59,142 nt of DNA from Arthrobacter globiformis (GCF_003261175.1 NZ_QLNP01000088.1:1-59142); one strand, 5' to 3'; counted from the stretch's first letter, positions 17,791 to 26,870 are shown. The notes: a model not told the origin generated them from the sequence alone. Translations and numbers: made by a program.

Positions 17791-18167
17791 ACGCCGCCAC
17801 TGCCGCTGCCACCGCAACGCGCCCCGAAGCCGGGACTAGCCCGGCACCGGCCACACCTAAGGTGGCGACGGCGGCCAGGAACCCGCAGGCCAGGATAAGT
17901 CAACCCTCGGGATGCCGGCGTCCCGCGACATAAGCTGATGCGGCTCGACGCGACCTGCTGGGCGGGGCACATGCCTAGGGGGCGTTTCTGACAGGTCTCC
18001 GGGTGGCGGCGTTCGACACAGCCGCCCCCATTTCGGCCACGTTATTAATCCGGGGCAGCAGGGATGACCCCGATTGGGCCGGCCCAGTGCTTCCAGGCTC
18101 GGCTTTCGGCAGGAGTGTTGCATCTACACACGCTCACAGACTTCCGGCGGGCCGCCCCGCGGTACCG

Positions 18168-18354
18168 TCAGTGTTGAATTCGTGCGGAGCGTGCGAGCCG
18201 CGCCATGCGCTCCTGCAGGTCTTCAGCTTCGGACCAGGCGGGGCCCAGCGTATCCAGGACGGCGCCGGGCACGGTAAGGACCTTGTCTCGTAACGCCAAA
18301 CCCTCGGGAGCCAGACTAACAATCGGGAATGGCGCCGACTTTAGCCCGATTGCG
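18168..18354 (-). pseudogene. Possible C-terminal remnant of a regulator-like gene
   Basis: The minus-strand frame ending at TGA 18168-18170 reads SAPFPIVSLAPEGLALRDK, then VLTVPGAVLDTLGPAWSEAE and DLQERMARLARSARIQH. It looks like a real protein tail, reminiscent of IclR C-terminal helices, but the frame closes after about 60 codons. The surrounding 17791-18553 stretch has no other credible gene; a small GC hairpin (GCCGGG-N5-CCCGGC, 17829-17845) lacks a T-run. Treated as decayed DNA between regions II and III. Family assignment is weak. Confidence 0.25.
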
Positions 18355-18553
18355 CTTCAGAAGGGCAGAGCCATGGCGGACTGTATCCCCTGCCCGTTCT
18401 TGCCCATGTATTCCAAACGCCAACATCGATGGCAGGAACTCCGCCCCGCGGGCTTCGATCCAGGAGGACTAGGACCTGAACTTCGCCGTAGAGCTGGCCC
18501 GCCGCGCGACCACGCAAGATGGCATTCGTATCCCGGCCCTGGAAAAAATAAGG

Positions 18554-19168
18554 TCACCCGTGGCCAGCGGAGATTCGGAGGCCCTCCATAACGTGCTTGC
18601 TCGGGGTAACCGCGCCGAAGCCGCTCGCGACCGATCTGACGGTGTTGTTGTGGGCTATGTCCGAGTAGTCTCCACAGCAGTCTTCGACGAGAGTGACCAG
18701 GAAGTCGAGGCAGGTTGCATCCCGCAGCGATGTTTCTACGCAGATGCTGGTTGCTGTCCCGCAGAAGAACAACGACGTGCGATTGAGAGATCGTAGGAGC
18801 GCTTCCAGCCCCGTATTCGTGAAGGCGCTGTAGCGTGCTTTGGGCAGCACGTGGTCCTGTGGCTGCGGTACTAGTGTGAAGAACTCTGCCCCCCACGTTC
18901 CGGGCAGGCAGGACTGTGAAGCGCGCGGCTCTAGATGACGAGCGCGCCATTCATGCGTATCACTTTCGGGATCATGCAGGTTCTGCATGAAGACGACTGG
19001 CACTCCGAGCTCCCTAGCTTCCCGTGTGAATTCTTCAATACGGCCAACGACGGATTGCACCCGCCCGACGTCCCGTCCACGTAGCCCCTGGTAGCCGCGG
19101 CTGTGACAAAAGTCGTTCTGAATGTCGATGACGACGATTGCCGCCTTCGTGGTATCAAGCCGATTCAC
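18554..19168 (-). CDS. Isochorismatase-family cysteine hydrolase
   Basis: A 204-residue cytosolic hydrolase. The catalytic triad positions are visible: Asp in VVIDIQNDF near residue 14, Lys in PKARYSAFTNTGL, and Cys in FFCGTATSICVETSLRDA. I choose the GTG start at 19168 because AAGGG lies 8-12 bases upstream and the protein then has the usual family length; ATG 19216 would add 16 residues and has no ribosome site. The family includes nicotinamidase, carbamoylsarcosine amidase, maleamate amidase and biuret hydrolase, so a C-N bond hydrolysis is most likely. It diverges from the NMT1-type importer, suggesting that it works on the imported compound. Confidence 0.85.
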   Translation of the reverse strand: MNRLDTTKAAIVVIDIQNDFCHSRGYQGLRGRDVGRVQSVVGRIEEFTREARELGVPVVFMQNLHDPESDTHEWRARHLEPRASQSCLPGTWGAEFFTLVPQPQDHVLPKARYSAFTNTGLEALLRSLNRTSLFFCGTATSICVETSLRDATCLDFLVTLVEDCCGDYSDIAHNNTVRSVASGFGAVTPSKHVMEGLRISAGHG

Positions 19169-19209
19169 GTAATGTCCCTTCAAATTGGGCGAATGGTTTG
19201 ACCATACTA

Positions 19210-19239
19210 TTGACATGCCTTCGTGATGTAAATTACTGT
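19210..19239 (+). promoter_or_regulatory. Candidate promoter of the NMT1-type importer operon
   Basis: A consensus -35 TTGACA (19210-19215) is followed after 18 bases by a weak -10 TACTGT (19234-19239), in the gap between the divergent isochorismatase and importer genes. A second TTGACC lies ten bases upstream. The predicted leader of the binding-protein gene would be about 110 bases. Confidence 0.4.
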
Positions 19240-19356
19240 CCCTTTCAACGGGCGGCGAGACTTCGCCGCTGCCTGAACAGCGTGGTTCGCCTGCTCCAAC
19301 CCTCGGTAGCAATGCGTCGAACCCGTTCGCAGCTGTCTGAACTAAGAGGAGCTTTG

Positions 19357-20382
19357 ATGTTTGCTTGGATACTGGCCAGGAAAAAGTACCGCCCCGTGCG
19401 TCTCCCCGCCTTGGCCTCAATGGCGGCAGTGACGGCGCTTGCGCTGACCGCATGCGGCGGCGGCGCCAGCAGCGCACCCAACTCTGACGGCGCGCCGGTT
19501 CAGCTTCGGGTCATCGAGTCGAACAAGCAGGATCCGACCGAGCTCGGCGCGGAAGCCGGCAACTACATCAATATTTGGTCGAAATGCTCCCCGGAGGTGA
19601 AGGTCAACCTGACTGCCGGCGAGAAGGTGGCTGAGGCGTTGGCAGCCAAGAGCGCTGACATCGGAATTACATCCCCCAACCGCGTTATCGGTGCGGTATC
19701 CCAGGGACTTAGGGGAAAGATCATAGGATCATCGATGCCGGTTTGGGATCAGTACGTGGTTGTTAGGAAGGACAGTGGGGCCAAGTCGTTTAGCGATTTG
19801 AAAGGCTCCACCTTTGCCATCAGCAGCTTCGGCTCTGCGGGGGATTACGCCACTCAGAAGATCGCTCGTGAGGAGGGCTGGGGCCCCGACGACTTCAAGA
19901 CTGTCACAATGGGCAGCCTTGATGGGATCATGGCCGGGCTCAAGAGCGGCACAGCAGACGCCTTCCTGTGGAGCGCCCAGGCGGCCTTTGGTCTGGAACT
20001 TGAAGGATCCGCAAGGGTTCTCGGCAGTGTGAAGGATCTCGTGGGACCCAACGCCATGACGGTGGTTTTCGCCACCGACGAGATCATCCAGAAGAACCCA
20101 GCGGCCGTTAAGGCCTTCGCGGAGTGCTACTACAAGGCCACCGAGGCAATCATGGACGACTCTGGCCTGGCCACGAAGATGCTGGTCGAAAACTGGGGAA
20201 TGGAGCCAGCACTCGCGTCGAAGATCATCGAAAAAGAGATACCCATGAGCTCGCGGGACGGTGAATTGAGCCCGGACCAACTGGAAGGACTCCTCGAAGC
20301 TACGCAGTTTACGATCAAATCCGCCAAGTCGCTCACCATCGACGACGTCAAGGGCATGTACAAGCATTGGAAGAGCCTGTGA
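19357..20382 (+). CDS. NMT1/SsuA-type ABC substrate-binding lipoprotein
   Basis: A 341-residue exported lipoprotein of the nitrate/sulfonate/taurine/pyrimidine-precursor binding family. The ATG at 19357 follows AGAGGAG and opens a basic signal peptide whose lipobox LTAC places the lipidated Cys at residue 33. The mature protein shows the type-2 periplasmic fold: SADIGITSPNRVIGAVSQG, then DQYVVVRKDSGAKSFSDLKG and TFAISSFGSAGDYATQ. In-frame codons further upstream do not encode a plausible leader. It starts a plus-strand operon with permease, ATPase and second permease. The ligand is unknown; adjacent isochorismatase-family amidases hint at an N-containing small molecule. Confidence 0.9.
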   Translation: MFAWILARKKYRPVRLPALASMAAVTALALTACGGGASSAPNSDGAPVQLRVIESNKQDPTELGAEAGNYINIWSKCSPEVKVNLTAGEKVAEALAAKSADIGITSPNRVIGAVSQGLRGKIIGSSMPVWDQYVVVRKDSGAKSFSDLKGSTFAISSFGSAGDYATQKIAREEGWGPDDFKTVTMGSLDGIMAGLKSGTADAFLWSAQAAFGLELEGSARVLGSVKDLVGPNAMTVVFATDEIIQKNPAAVKAFAECYYKATEAIMDDSGLATKMLVENWGMEPALASKIIEKEIPMSSRDGELSPDQLEGLLEATQFTIKSAKSLTIDDVKGMYKHWKSL

Positions 20383-20415
20383 TGACGGCTCGCCGAGGCG
20401 CAGGGAGCTGAACCG

Positions 20416-21279
20416 ATGCAGACCAATTTGTCAGCACCACCTCGCACACAACCACGACTGTCAGCTCCGAAAGTGGTGCGGACTGCCGACGTGAAAGCCC
20501 AAGCACGAATCGGTCGGGTCGCGGTGGTCGTGGCGGCCCTGATCGTCTGGGAAGTCCTAACCCGATTCGGCCTAATCGACAGCGATTTCGTTTCCACTCC
20601 GTTGGCCGTGGGCGTGGCGTTCACAGAGATGCTGCGCAGCTCGGAAGTATTGTCGGCGTTGGCCAGCACAGGGGGAAATATCCTCTTGGCATTCGTCATC
20701 GGTACGGTTATTGGCGTCATAGCCGGGACCGTGATGGGCCTGTCCAAAACGTTGTGGCAGGCCTACTCGGCCCCATTGTTGTTCCTGATGTCCACGCCGA
20801 AGTCGATATTCCTGCCGATTTTCATCCTCTTGTGCGGCATCGGTTCCACGTCTGCCGTTGTCTTCGGCGCGTTCGAAGCGGCGGTTTTCGTAACTATCAA
20901 CGTGGCCGCAGGCATGGCGCTCGTCGAGGATCGCCACATGAAGGTGGCACGTGCATTCAAAGCGTCCTGGGCCCAGACCATCCTTGCCGTGGTGCTGCCT
21001 TCTGCGCTTCCCGGGATCTTTACGGCCCTGTGGTTCGGAATCCGCCACGCCTTCATCGGGGTTCTAATCGCGGAACTGTGGGCTTCTTCGGACGGGGTTG
21101 GGGGACTGATCAGGGTCTACGCGGAACAACTCCACACTGACAAGACCCTCGCCCTAATGTTGGCAGTCACCATTCTCGCCATTATTGCGGGCACTATCTG
21201 GAATCACTTAGAAACACGGCTGACGCGATGGCGGCAAAGCTCCGCTGCCGGCGCCACAACAACAACCGCGACAAGTTAG
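20416..21279 (+). CDS. SsuC-type ABC transporter permease (first of two)
   Basis: A 287-residue inner-membrane permease with about six membrane helices after a polar 35-residue N-terminal tail. The EAA-type coupling loop is seen around RHMKVARAFKASWAQTILAV, followed by VLPSALPGIFTALWFGIRHA. It has AGGGAG eight bases before the ATG and lies 33 bases after the binding-protein gene. SsuC-family permeases normally work as homodimers; here a distinct second permease is encoded at 22099, suggesting a heterodimeric channel. Confidence 0.9.
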   Translation: MQTNLSAPPRTQPRLSAPKVVRTADVKAQARIGRVAVVVAALIVWEVLTRFGLIDSDFVSTPLAVGVAFTEMLRSSEVLSALASTGGNILLAFVIGTVIGVIAGTVMGLSKTLWQAYSAPLLFLMSTPKSIFLPIFILLCGIGSTSAVVFGAFEAAVFVTINVAAGMALVEDRHMKVARAFKASWAQTILAVVLPSALPGIFTALWFGIRHAFIGVLIAELWASSDGVGGLIRVYAEQLHTDKTLALMLAVTILAIIAGTIWNHLETRLTRWRQSSAAGATTTTATS

Positions 21280-21289
21280 GTAAACAGCA

Positions 21290-22090
21290 ATGCGAATGTC
21301 CATCAACGATGTTTCAGTCACGTTCACGCGTGCCGGATCGACGGTCGAAGCACTCAAAGATATTAACTTGTCGCTGCACGAAGGAGAATTCGTAGCCCTT
21401 CTTGGTCCAAGCGGTTGCGGCAAGTCCACGCTGTTGACTTGTTTGGGAGGGCTGATGACGCCCACAAAGGGCGAGATCATCGTCGGCGAGTCAGTTGTAG
21501 AAAACCCAGATCCCCGAAGGGCCGCCTTCGTCTTTCAAGACTATTCCCTGTTGCCTTGGAAAAACATTCTGGACAATGTCGGCGTCGGTTTGCGGTTCGC
21601 CGGAGTCGGGAAACAGGAACGGCGGGAGCGCAGTCAGGAACTGCTCGAGATGATGGGATTGTCCCAGTGGGGAGAATCGCATCCGGGACAGCTGTCAGGC
21701 GGTATGCAGCAGCGCGTGGCGGTGGCCAGAGCTTTGGCGATGGATCCGTCAATCCTGCTCATGGACGAGCCTTTCGGTGCACTGGACGAACAAACCCGGC
21801 GTTCGCTGGGCGAAAGCATCTCGACAGTTCTGACAGAGAACAAGCAGACGGTCGTTCTGGTCACCCACAGCCTTGATGAGGCCATCTACTGGGCGGATCG
21901 CGTCATAGTCATGTCCGCGCGCCCTGGCCGAATCATGGCCGAGGTCCAGATCCGGCAGCCTCGGCCACGTCCACTCGAATTTATCGCTCAAGAAGATTTC
22001 GCTCAATTGCGTTCCCAGCTCTTCTTGATGCTGAATGAGGCCATGGGGCACGACCAGCAGGCCGTTTCGCTGGAAACGCAGGGAGCATAG
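21290..22090 (+). CDS. SsuB/TauB-type ABC transporter ATP-binding protein
   Basis: A 266-residue ATPase of the nitrate/sulfonate/taurine importer family. It has Walker [10 protein letters not shown] (about residues 44-52), the Q-loop [12 protein letters not shown], the signature [15 protein letters not shown] and Walker [13 protein letters not shown], followed by the H-loop [16 protein letters not shown]. All key residues are intact. It lies between the two permease genes, with gaps of 10 and 8 bases, so the four importer genes form one transcription unit. Confidence 0.93.
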   Translation: MRMSINDVSVTFTRAGSTVEALKDINLSLHEGEFVALLGPSGCGKSTLLTCLGGLMTPTKGEIIVGESVVENPDPRRAAFVFQDYSLLPWKNILDNVGVGLRFAGVGKQERRERSQELLEMMGLSQWGESHPGQLSGGMQQRVAVARALAMDPSILLMDEPFGALDEQTRRSLGESISTVLTENKQTVVLVTHSLDEAIYWADRVIVMSARPGRIMAEVQIRQPRPRPLEFIAQEDFAQLRSQLFLMLNEAMGHDQQAVSLETQGA

Positions 22091-22098
22091 GGAATTCG

Positions 22099-22881
22099 AT
22101 GAAGGAACACAAAAACTCCCCGCTGGTATGGCCACTACGGGCCCTTGGGCTCGGGGCGTTGCTTGGTGTTTGGGCTTTTGGAAATGGTCCAGGTGGGATT
22201 TCGCCGCTGGTACTGCCTACTATCCCCAGGGTGGTGGAAGCGCTCGGGGAAGCACTGTCGCAGTTCTCGACATATGAAGCGGCGGCAATCACATTCGGTG
22301 AAATCCTCGCCGCATTCATCCTCGCCGCGGTGTTCGGCCTTGCAGCGGGCTTCTGGGCGGCGAGAACACCTTTGCGGATGCAGGTTTTCCAATCAATCTT
22401 TGTCTGGGGTTACCTCGCTCCATTGATCCTCTTCTACCCGATCTTTATTCTGTCCTTCGGAACGGGAGTAGGGTCCAAAATTGGTTACGGGGCAGTCAGC
22501 GCCTTCTTCCCAATCGCCTATAACTCGTTGCGGGCCTTTGCTACAGTGCAGCCTACGATGCTGAAGGTGGCCAAGGCGTTCGGCGCCAGCTCATTCCAGA
22601 CCGACTTCCTGATCAAGTTGCCCAGTGCGTTGCCGCTTATCAGTTCCGGAGTTCGCATCGGTGCCGGCGCCTCAATGATTACGGTCATTTTCGCCGAGAT
22701 GCTTGCCTCGACTGCAGGACTTGGGTACCAACTGGCTCTGAACAGTCAAACCTTCGCCGCACCCCAGGCCTTTGCCATGATCATTCTGCTCATGGCCCTC
22801 GTAGGGGTGCTTCAGGGATTGGTCAACCTCCTGCTTACGCCTAGGCGCGATCGAGGAAAAATTACCAATATCGCCCACTAA
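22099..22881 (+). CDS. SsuC-type ABC transporter permease (second of two)
   Basis: A 260-residue six-helix permease of the same family as 20416-21279 but clearly divergent from it. Coupling-loop residues are around TMLKVAKAFGASSFQTDFLI, followed by KLPSALPLISSGVRIGAGAS. It begins eight bases after the ATPase stop. Having two non-identical permeases with one ATPase suggests a heterodimeric membrane channel; alternatively each could form its own channel. Confidence 0.9.
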   Translation: MKEHKNSPLVWPLRALGLGALLGVWAFGNGPGGISPLVLPTIPRVVEALGEALSQFSTYEAAAITFGEILAAFILAAVFGLAAGFWAARTPLRMQVFQSIFVWGYLAPLILFYPIFILSFGTGVGSKIGYGAVSAFFPIAYNSLRAFATVQPTMLKVAKAFGASSFQTDFLIKLPSALPLISSGVRIGAGASMITVIFAEMLASTAGLGYQLALNSQTFAAPQAFAMIILLMALVGVLQGLVNLLLTPRRDRGKITNIAH

Positions 22882-22912
22882 CTAGAGAGCAGCGCCTAGG
22901 GGCTAACAGCGA

Positions 22913-23014
22913 GTGAATGACGGTCTGGCGGCCGGGCGAAAGGAAGATCGCAGAGCTTTGGCCGAAGCCACCCTGGACCTGGTGGATTCGGACCGACATC
23001 CGGAAACGCAATGA
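22913..23014 (+). CDS. Possible 33-residue leader ORF coupled to the MFS gene
   Basis: GTG 22913 opens a 33-codon frame (NDGLAAGRKEDRRALAEATL, then DLVDSDRHPETQ) whose TGA overlaps the ATG of the next gene in ATGA at 23011-23014. An AGGGG lies about ten bases upstream. The composition is charged and codon use resembles the neighbours. It could be a translated leader that couples translation to the MFS gene, a degraded gene end, or chance. No family is recognisable. Confidence 0.3.
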   Translation: MNDGLAAGRKEDRRALAEATLDLVDSDRHPETQ

Positions 23015-24492
23015 CTGGAAGGCTGCGGAGCATGACTGAAACCGAAGTGCAACCGACCGGGCGCCGGTCTCGGGGGGGAATGGCCAGATGGATAATTCTT
23101 TTCTCCATCACGACAGGAACGTTCATGGCCAACGTCGATGCCACGGCGGTAGTGGTGGCGTTGCCCACGATGGCCAGGGAGTTCGGCGTTGAAATCGACT
23201 CTCTCCAATGGGTGCTGTCGGCCTACCTCCTGGCCATCACCGCGGTGCTTCCTTTTTTTGGCAAGCTCTCGGATGCCATTGGCCGAAAGAGAATCCTGAG
23301 CGTAGGCCTGCTCATATTTGTCATCGCATCACTCAGTGTGGCCTTGGCGCCGGCGCTGGCGGCCATGATCCTGTTCCGGGTACTCCAAGGAATTGGAGCC
23401 GGCATGTTCATGGCCACGATCACGCCAATGGCCCTGGCGAGCTTCCCGGTGGCCCAAAGGGGTCGGATTCTCGGAATCATCGGCAGTACTGTTGCCGCAG
23501 GAACGTTGCTGGGTCCGGCCCTGGGTGGAGTCCTAACGGGAGCGTTCGGCTGGCGGGGGATTTTCCTGATAAATGTCCCGGTCGGGCTGATAGGTGCCAT
23601 CGGCACCCTCGTACTGCTCCCAAAGGACTCAAACAAGTGGAACAGGGCGCCCCAGCTGGACATCCTCGGCATGACTTTATTCATTGCATTTTCGTCCACC
23701 CTGCTGCTTGGGCTAGGTTTCGCGCCCCGCCTCGGGTGGTCGAGCGAGGTGGTGATCGCTCTTCTGGCGGCGGCGATGGTCGCTTGTGCGCTCTTCATTT
23801 TGCGCGAGCTGACCACCGCCAGTCCGCTGATCAATCTCCGGTTCTTCCGCAGACGCGTCTACGGCTGGGGGATGCTGGCGGCGTTCCTCTCGTACATTCT
23901 CATGCTGTTTCCTGCTTTTCTATTTCCCCTCTACCTTCACGACGTCCTGGGCTGGTCGATAGGCCTAACCGGATTGATGATGACGTGCCAAGCCTCCGCG
24001 ATGCTCCTGGTGTCGCCCGTTTCGGGCTGGTGGAGCGACCGCGCCGGTTCCCAACGGCCGGCCCTGGTGGCCTTGGCCGTCATGGTCCTAACGTTCTTGG
24101 CCGCGTCGTTCCTCGAGGCAGATTCCTCGCCATGGTTGGTGGCTGCTCTTCTGGTGCTTTTAGGTGTTAGCGTCGGGCTCTTCAGCTCGCCGAACATCTC
24201 GGCGGTGATGGGCGACTTAGGGCAGGACCACGCCGGAGTAGCCAACGGCACAATCGCAACTCTCCGGAACCTAGGTAGGTCCATAGGAGTGGCGCTCACC
24301 GTCTTGCTCTACCAGCTGTTTGCTGGCTCTCCCGCTACAGCCGAGATCCCGGCCGACCGCTTCCTGGCTGGCTTTCAAGGTGTCCTGTTGGTCGGCGCGT
24401 CGCTGGCGGCAATTGCCTTTCTGGCGGTCCTGTTCATGTACCGGGCGGGCAGCGCCACTCCAGAGCCTCGCTGCCGGCCATTGGTGGACTGA
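23011..24492 (+). CDS. MFS transporter, DHA2 (EmrB/QacA) family
   Basis: A 493-residue carrier with about 14 membrane helices, matching the DHA2 drug/proton antiporter layout. Visible are the motif-D-like ANVDATAVVVALPTMAREFG, motif A in FFGKLSDAIGRKRIL and motif C in GIIGSTVAAGTLLGPALGGV. ATG 23011 overlaps a short upstream frame; ATG 23032 would also give a plausible start. DHA2 proteins export amphipathic toxins or metabolites, so in this module it may remove a toxic intermediate. It follows the ABC operon by about 130 bases and may be cotranscribed. Confidence 0.88.
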   Translation: MTGRLRSMTETEVQPTGRRSRGGMARWIILFSITTGTFMANVDATAVVVALPTMAREFGVEIDSLQWVLSAYLLAITAVLPFFGKLSDAIGRKRILSVGLLIFVIASLSVALAPALAAMILFRVLQGIGAGMFMATITPMALASFPVAQRGRILGIIGSTVAAGTLLGPALGGVLTGAFGWRGIFLINVPVGLIGAIGTLVLLPKDSNKWNRAPQLDILGMTLFIAFSSTLLLGLGFAPRLGWSSEVVIALLAAAMVACALFILRELTTASPLINLRFFRRRVYGWGMLAAFLSYILMLFPAFLFPLYLHDVLGWSIGLTGLMMTCQASAMLLVSPVSGWWSDRAGSQRPALVALAVMVLTFLAASFLEADSSPWLVAALLVLLGVSVGLFSSPNISAVMGDLGQDHAGVANGTIATLRNLGRSIGVALTVLLYQLFAGSPATAEIPADRFLAGFQGVLLVGASLAAIAFLAVLFMYRAGSATPEPRCRPLVD

Positions 24493-24640
24493 CGAGTTAG
24501 TTACCGAGCCATATACGGATATCCAAATTTGACGGAGTTCTCTAAGTAGAACGCCACTGACGCTACCGCAAGGTGCCATTTTTGCGCCCTTGTTCTGCGT
24601 TGACGGCACGAAGCTCCACCCAAACTGATGAGGAACAACA

Positions 24641-25384
24641 GTGAATTCTTGGCGAGACGTTATGTCGGATGAATCTTACGAAGCTTTCGACGCGTTCCTA
24701 GATCCCACCCCCGTAGTGGGCCAGCGACCGGCGCTTTTAATTATCGATGTAGTAACCGCTTTCCTTGGTGAAGAGGGCCTCTCCCTGGCGGCCTCGCTTG
24801 CCGACCGACCCTTGAGTTGCGGGCAAGCTGGATGGTTGGCACTGCCTCGAGTTCGGGCTCTTTTGGAGTGGGCACGTGACCGGGGTTTTCCCGTCATCTA
24901 CACAGTGGGGGATTCAGATATCCTCGGTGGGGCTTTAAAAACCGCAGTCGATGACAGGCAGACCAGCCGATCAGAGATGGCCGAAATTCCGGACGCGATC
25001 ACCCCCCTCCCTGGAGAGGCTGTCATCCCTAAGGCCCGTGCCAGCGCCTTCTTCGGGACGCCGTTGACCGCACTGCTGATTCAGCAAAAGGTCGACTCTC
25101 TTATCGTCGTGGGATGCACAACGTCCGGTTGCGTACGTGCCACGGTAGTGGACGGACACTCTCTCGGATGGCCGGTCGCCGTCGCCGAAGATGCGTCCTT
25201 CGATCGCGCAAAACTAAGCCATGACGTCAGCCTCTTCGAGATGAACGCCAAGTATGCGCAAGTCCTTACCGTCAAGGACATCATTGCCGCTTATGCGGCC
25301 TCATCGGATTCCATTTCTCGTGTCCCAAGTAAGACTAAGCGGCCTCCCCTAGACAAGAGCCAGAATCTGACTACAGATTTATAG
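24641..25384 (+). CDS. Isochorismatase-family amidohydrolase (N-carbamoylsarcosine amidase/maleamate amidase type)
   Basis: A 247-residue Cys hydrolase. Triad positions are Asp in ALLIIDVVTAFLGE, Lys in VIPKARASAFFGTPL and Cys in VVGCTTSGCVRATVVDG. The CTTSGCVRAT signature is characteristic of N-carbamoylsarcosine amidohydrolase and maleamate amidohydrolase, both of which release ammonia from an amide. The GTG start at 24641 has GAGGA seven bases upstream. The extra N-terminal 25 residues and a polar C-terminal tail of 25 residues make it longer than usual. With the minus-strand isochorismatase at 18554 it frames the importer module. Confidence 0.87.
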   Translation: MNSWRDVMSDESYEAFDAFLDPTPVVGQRPALLIIDVVTAFLGEEGLSLAASLADRPLSCGQAGWLALPRVRALLEWARDRGFPVIYTVGDSDILGGALKTAVDDRQTSRSEMAEIPDAITPLPGEAVIPKARASAFFGTPLTALLIQQKVDSLIVVGCTTSGCVRATVVDGHSLGWPVAVAEDASFDRAKLSHDVSLFEMNAKYAQVLTVKDIIAAYAASSDSISRVPSKTKRPPLDKSQNLTTDL

Positions 25385-25589
25385 CGACTACTTCCCGTTA
25401 GCCTTTCCCCTCCGTGTTGGTTGCCGTAGCAACCGCGGATCAGGTGACGTCGCGACGTGCGCGGCTCCCCCAGTTGCCGGGCCCGGCGGGCAGGGACAGG
25501 ACGTCGCGTCGGTTCCCTCTAGGCCGAGGTGGATTATCGTCACAAACTGGGGGTGTGCGAGCGGGCCGCCGGCGCGCCAGGCTCCCTCT

Positions 25590-25735
25590 TTAACGAATGA
25601 GGCGGTGTTGCACCGGGCTCAGGCCCTTAGGCATTGTGGGAGTCTTTCCGTGTTATGCCAGTAGATGTAGTAGTGCAGTGCTGTTTCCAGTGCGTGGGTG
25701 TTGACGAAGCAGACACGGGAAGAATTGTTCTTAGG
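25590..25735 (-). pseudogene. IS3-family transposase C-terminal remnant
   Basis: On the minus strand, THALETALHYYIYWHNTERL is the typical C-terminal end of an IS3-type integrase core. A frame change near 25620 is needed to read on into GLSPVQHRLIR and a TAA at 25590-25592, the usual tail. Upstream sequence no longer encodes the DDE core. This marks an old insertion between regions III and IV. Confidence 0.6.
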
Positions 25736-26490
25736 TGCCAGCAGATGTTGTGGGCTCGCCGCGGATGCGACAGTGTCGTTCGAGGTTGTCGTCGCTGACG
25801 AGCTTGGTAACTTGCCCGCGGTCCGCTCGATCACAGTGGCCAGGAAATGATGGTTGGCGCCATCGAGGCCCCGGTCCGCGAACTACGCCAGAAGCAGTTC
25901 CGCGGTCATTGTAGAGTCGCGGCTGCCTGCCGGAATCACAGGAGCGACTGGACGGGGTGATGTCGTTAAGGAGCTTGTCATGTCGCAGCGTTTGATCCTA
26001 CCGACTTCCCGGCGGACCTTCACCTGTTTCGGGTAGGGCCGTCGTTCAACTAGCGGGACCGAACCGAGGACCGTTCAAAAGCCCACTCCCCCGGCACGCG
26101 GTCCGCGGTTTCCTGCAGGTGGGCGAAGGTGAGCAAGAGCTTCTCAAGCTCTTTTTATCCAGGGCGGTCGCATTGCTCATGGCCGCTGGCTATGGTCGAG
26201 GATCCTGCCTGTCGAGCCTTCGAGACGGCTGCTGACTGCGCGACAATGTCCTTACAGCCCTTATCCTCCTCCAGATCTTCCTCCAGTATGGGTCCACCGC
26301 AGCGCGCTGGCCTTGGGCGCGCTTGGCGCGGTTGATCACGGGGTCAGTCCGGTCAAAGCCCTTTCACGAGCTACGTTACGACGCGTGCGGTTTGGCTCGA
26401 CCGTCTTTCGCCGGAATTGAACGAAGGTCCACCACCCTTCCCCCTCGTCATCGTGAATATTGACGTTCGGCAACTCCGCGTCAGAAACCG
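25736..26490. other. Gene-free stretch with transposon debris
   Basis: No complete gene is visible. On the minus strand around 26056-26152 the reading KELEKLLLTFAHLQETADRV, continuing PGEWAFERSSVRSR and a stop, looks like the tail of a lost protein-coding gene, perhaps another transposase. No tRNA, convincing terminator or attachment repeat was recognised. Confidence 0.4.
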
Positions 26491-26530
26491 TTGACAGCCG
26501 CGGCTACTGAAGGGCATTATGGTTAGACCA
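26491..26530 (+). promoter_or_regulatory. Promoter and GntR-type operator (site A) of the ferredoxin/Rieske operon
   Basis: A -35 TTGACA (26491-26496) is followed after 18 bases by a -10 CATTAT (26515-26520). The 11-bp inverted repeat TGGTTAGACCA (26520-26530) begins on the last base of the -10 and covers the expected transcription start. Its TGGT-N3-ACCA form matches FadR/FCD-type GntR operators. AGGAGG at 26536-26541 and the ATG at 26547 follow at once, giving a leader of only about 20 bases. A bound repressor would block polymerase directly. Confidence 0.75.
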
Positions 26531-26546
26531 TTAGCAGGAGGTTTAG

Positions 26547-26870
26547 ATGGTCAAGATTTCGTATGTCAGTGCCGCGGGCACAACCAATGTCGTTGACGGT
26601 GAGACCGGCGACTCGGTGATGTCTGCTGCTCTCCGCAATGGAGTAGCCGGCATCATCGGCGAGTGTGGTGGGAACAACTCCTGCGCTACTTGCCACGTAT
26701 GGGTACGCGAAGAATTCTGGGACGCCGTCGGGGCCCCAGGCGACATAGAGGCGGACCTGATCGACATGGGCGTCTCTGAGCCGCGCGATTGCAGCCGCCT
26801 CGGATGCCAGATTGTGCTCGAAGAGAAACTCGACGGTCTGGTCGTCGACCTGCCCCCCACTCAGCCCTAA
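26547..26870 (+). CDS. [2Fe-2S] ferredoxin (adrenodoxin/putidaredoxin type)
   Basis: A 107-residue electron carrier. Cluster ligands are Cys40, Cys46, Cys49 and Cys87 (GECGGNNSCATCHVWV and SRLGCQIV), the C-x5-C-x2-C...C pattern of vertebrate-type ferredoxins. An extra Cys82 is not a usual ligand. It is the first gene of the operon at 26547-31125, directly under a GntR-type operator, and precedes the Rieske oxygenase by 87 bases. It should shuttle electrons from the FAD reductase at 35381 to that oxygenase, making a three-component system, since no reductase gene of the PDR type is in this operon. Confidence 0.93.
   Translation: MVKISYVSAAGTTNVVDGETGDSVMSAALRNGVAGIIGECGGNNSCATCHVWVREEFWDAVGAPGDIEADLIDMGVSEPRDCSRLGCQIVLEEKLDGLVVDLPPTQP

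Noticed and set aside
16762-17817. 351-codon minus-strand frame opposite the MFS gene
   Set aside because: Charged low-complexity translation (EEGAGG-, DEVHDDH-like) typical of antisense of a membrane protein; the plus strand has clear MFS motifs.
17829-17845. Hairpin GCCGGG-N5-CCCGGC after the MFS gene
   Set aside because: Short stem without a T-tract in high-GC DNA, where such stems are common by chance.
25419-25434. Hairpin GGTTGC-CGTA-GCAACC after the second isochorismatase gene
   Set aside because: Six-base stem with no T-run; too weak to call a terminator.
26135-26157. Terminator-like hairpin AGAGCTT-CTC-AAGCTCT followed by TTTT
   Set aside because: The stem is short and AT-rich, no gene ends upstream of it, and the opposite strand reads as the tail of a decayed coding sequence through the same bases.
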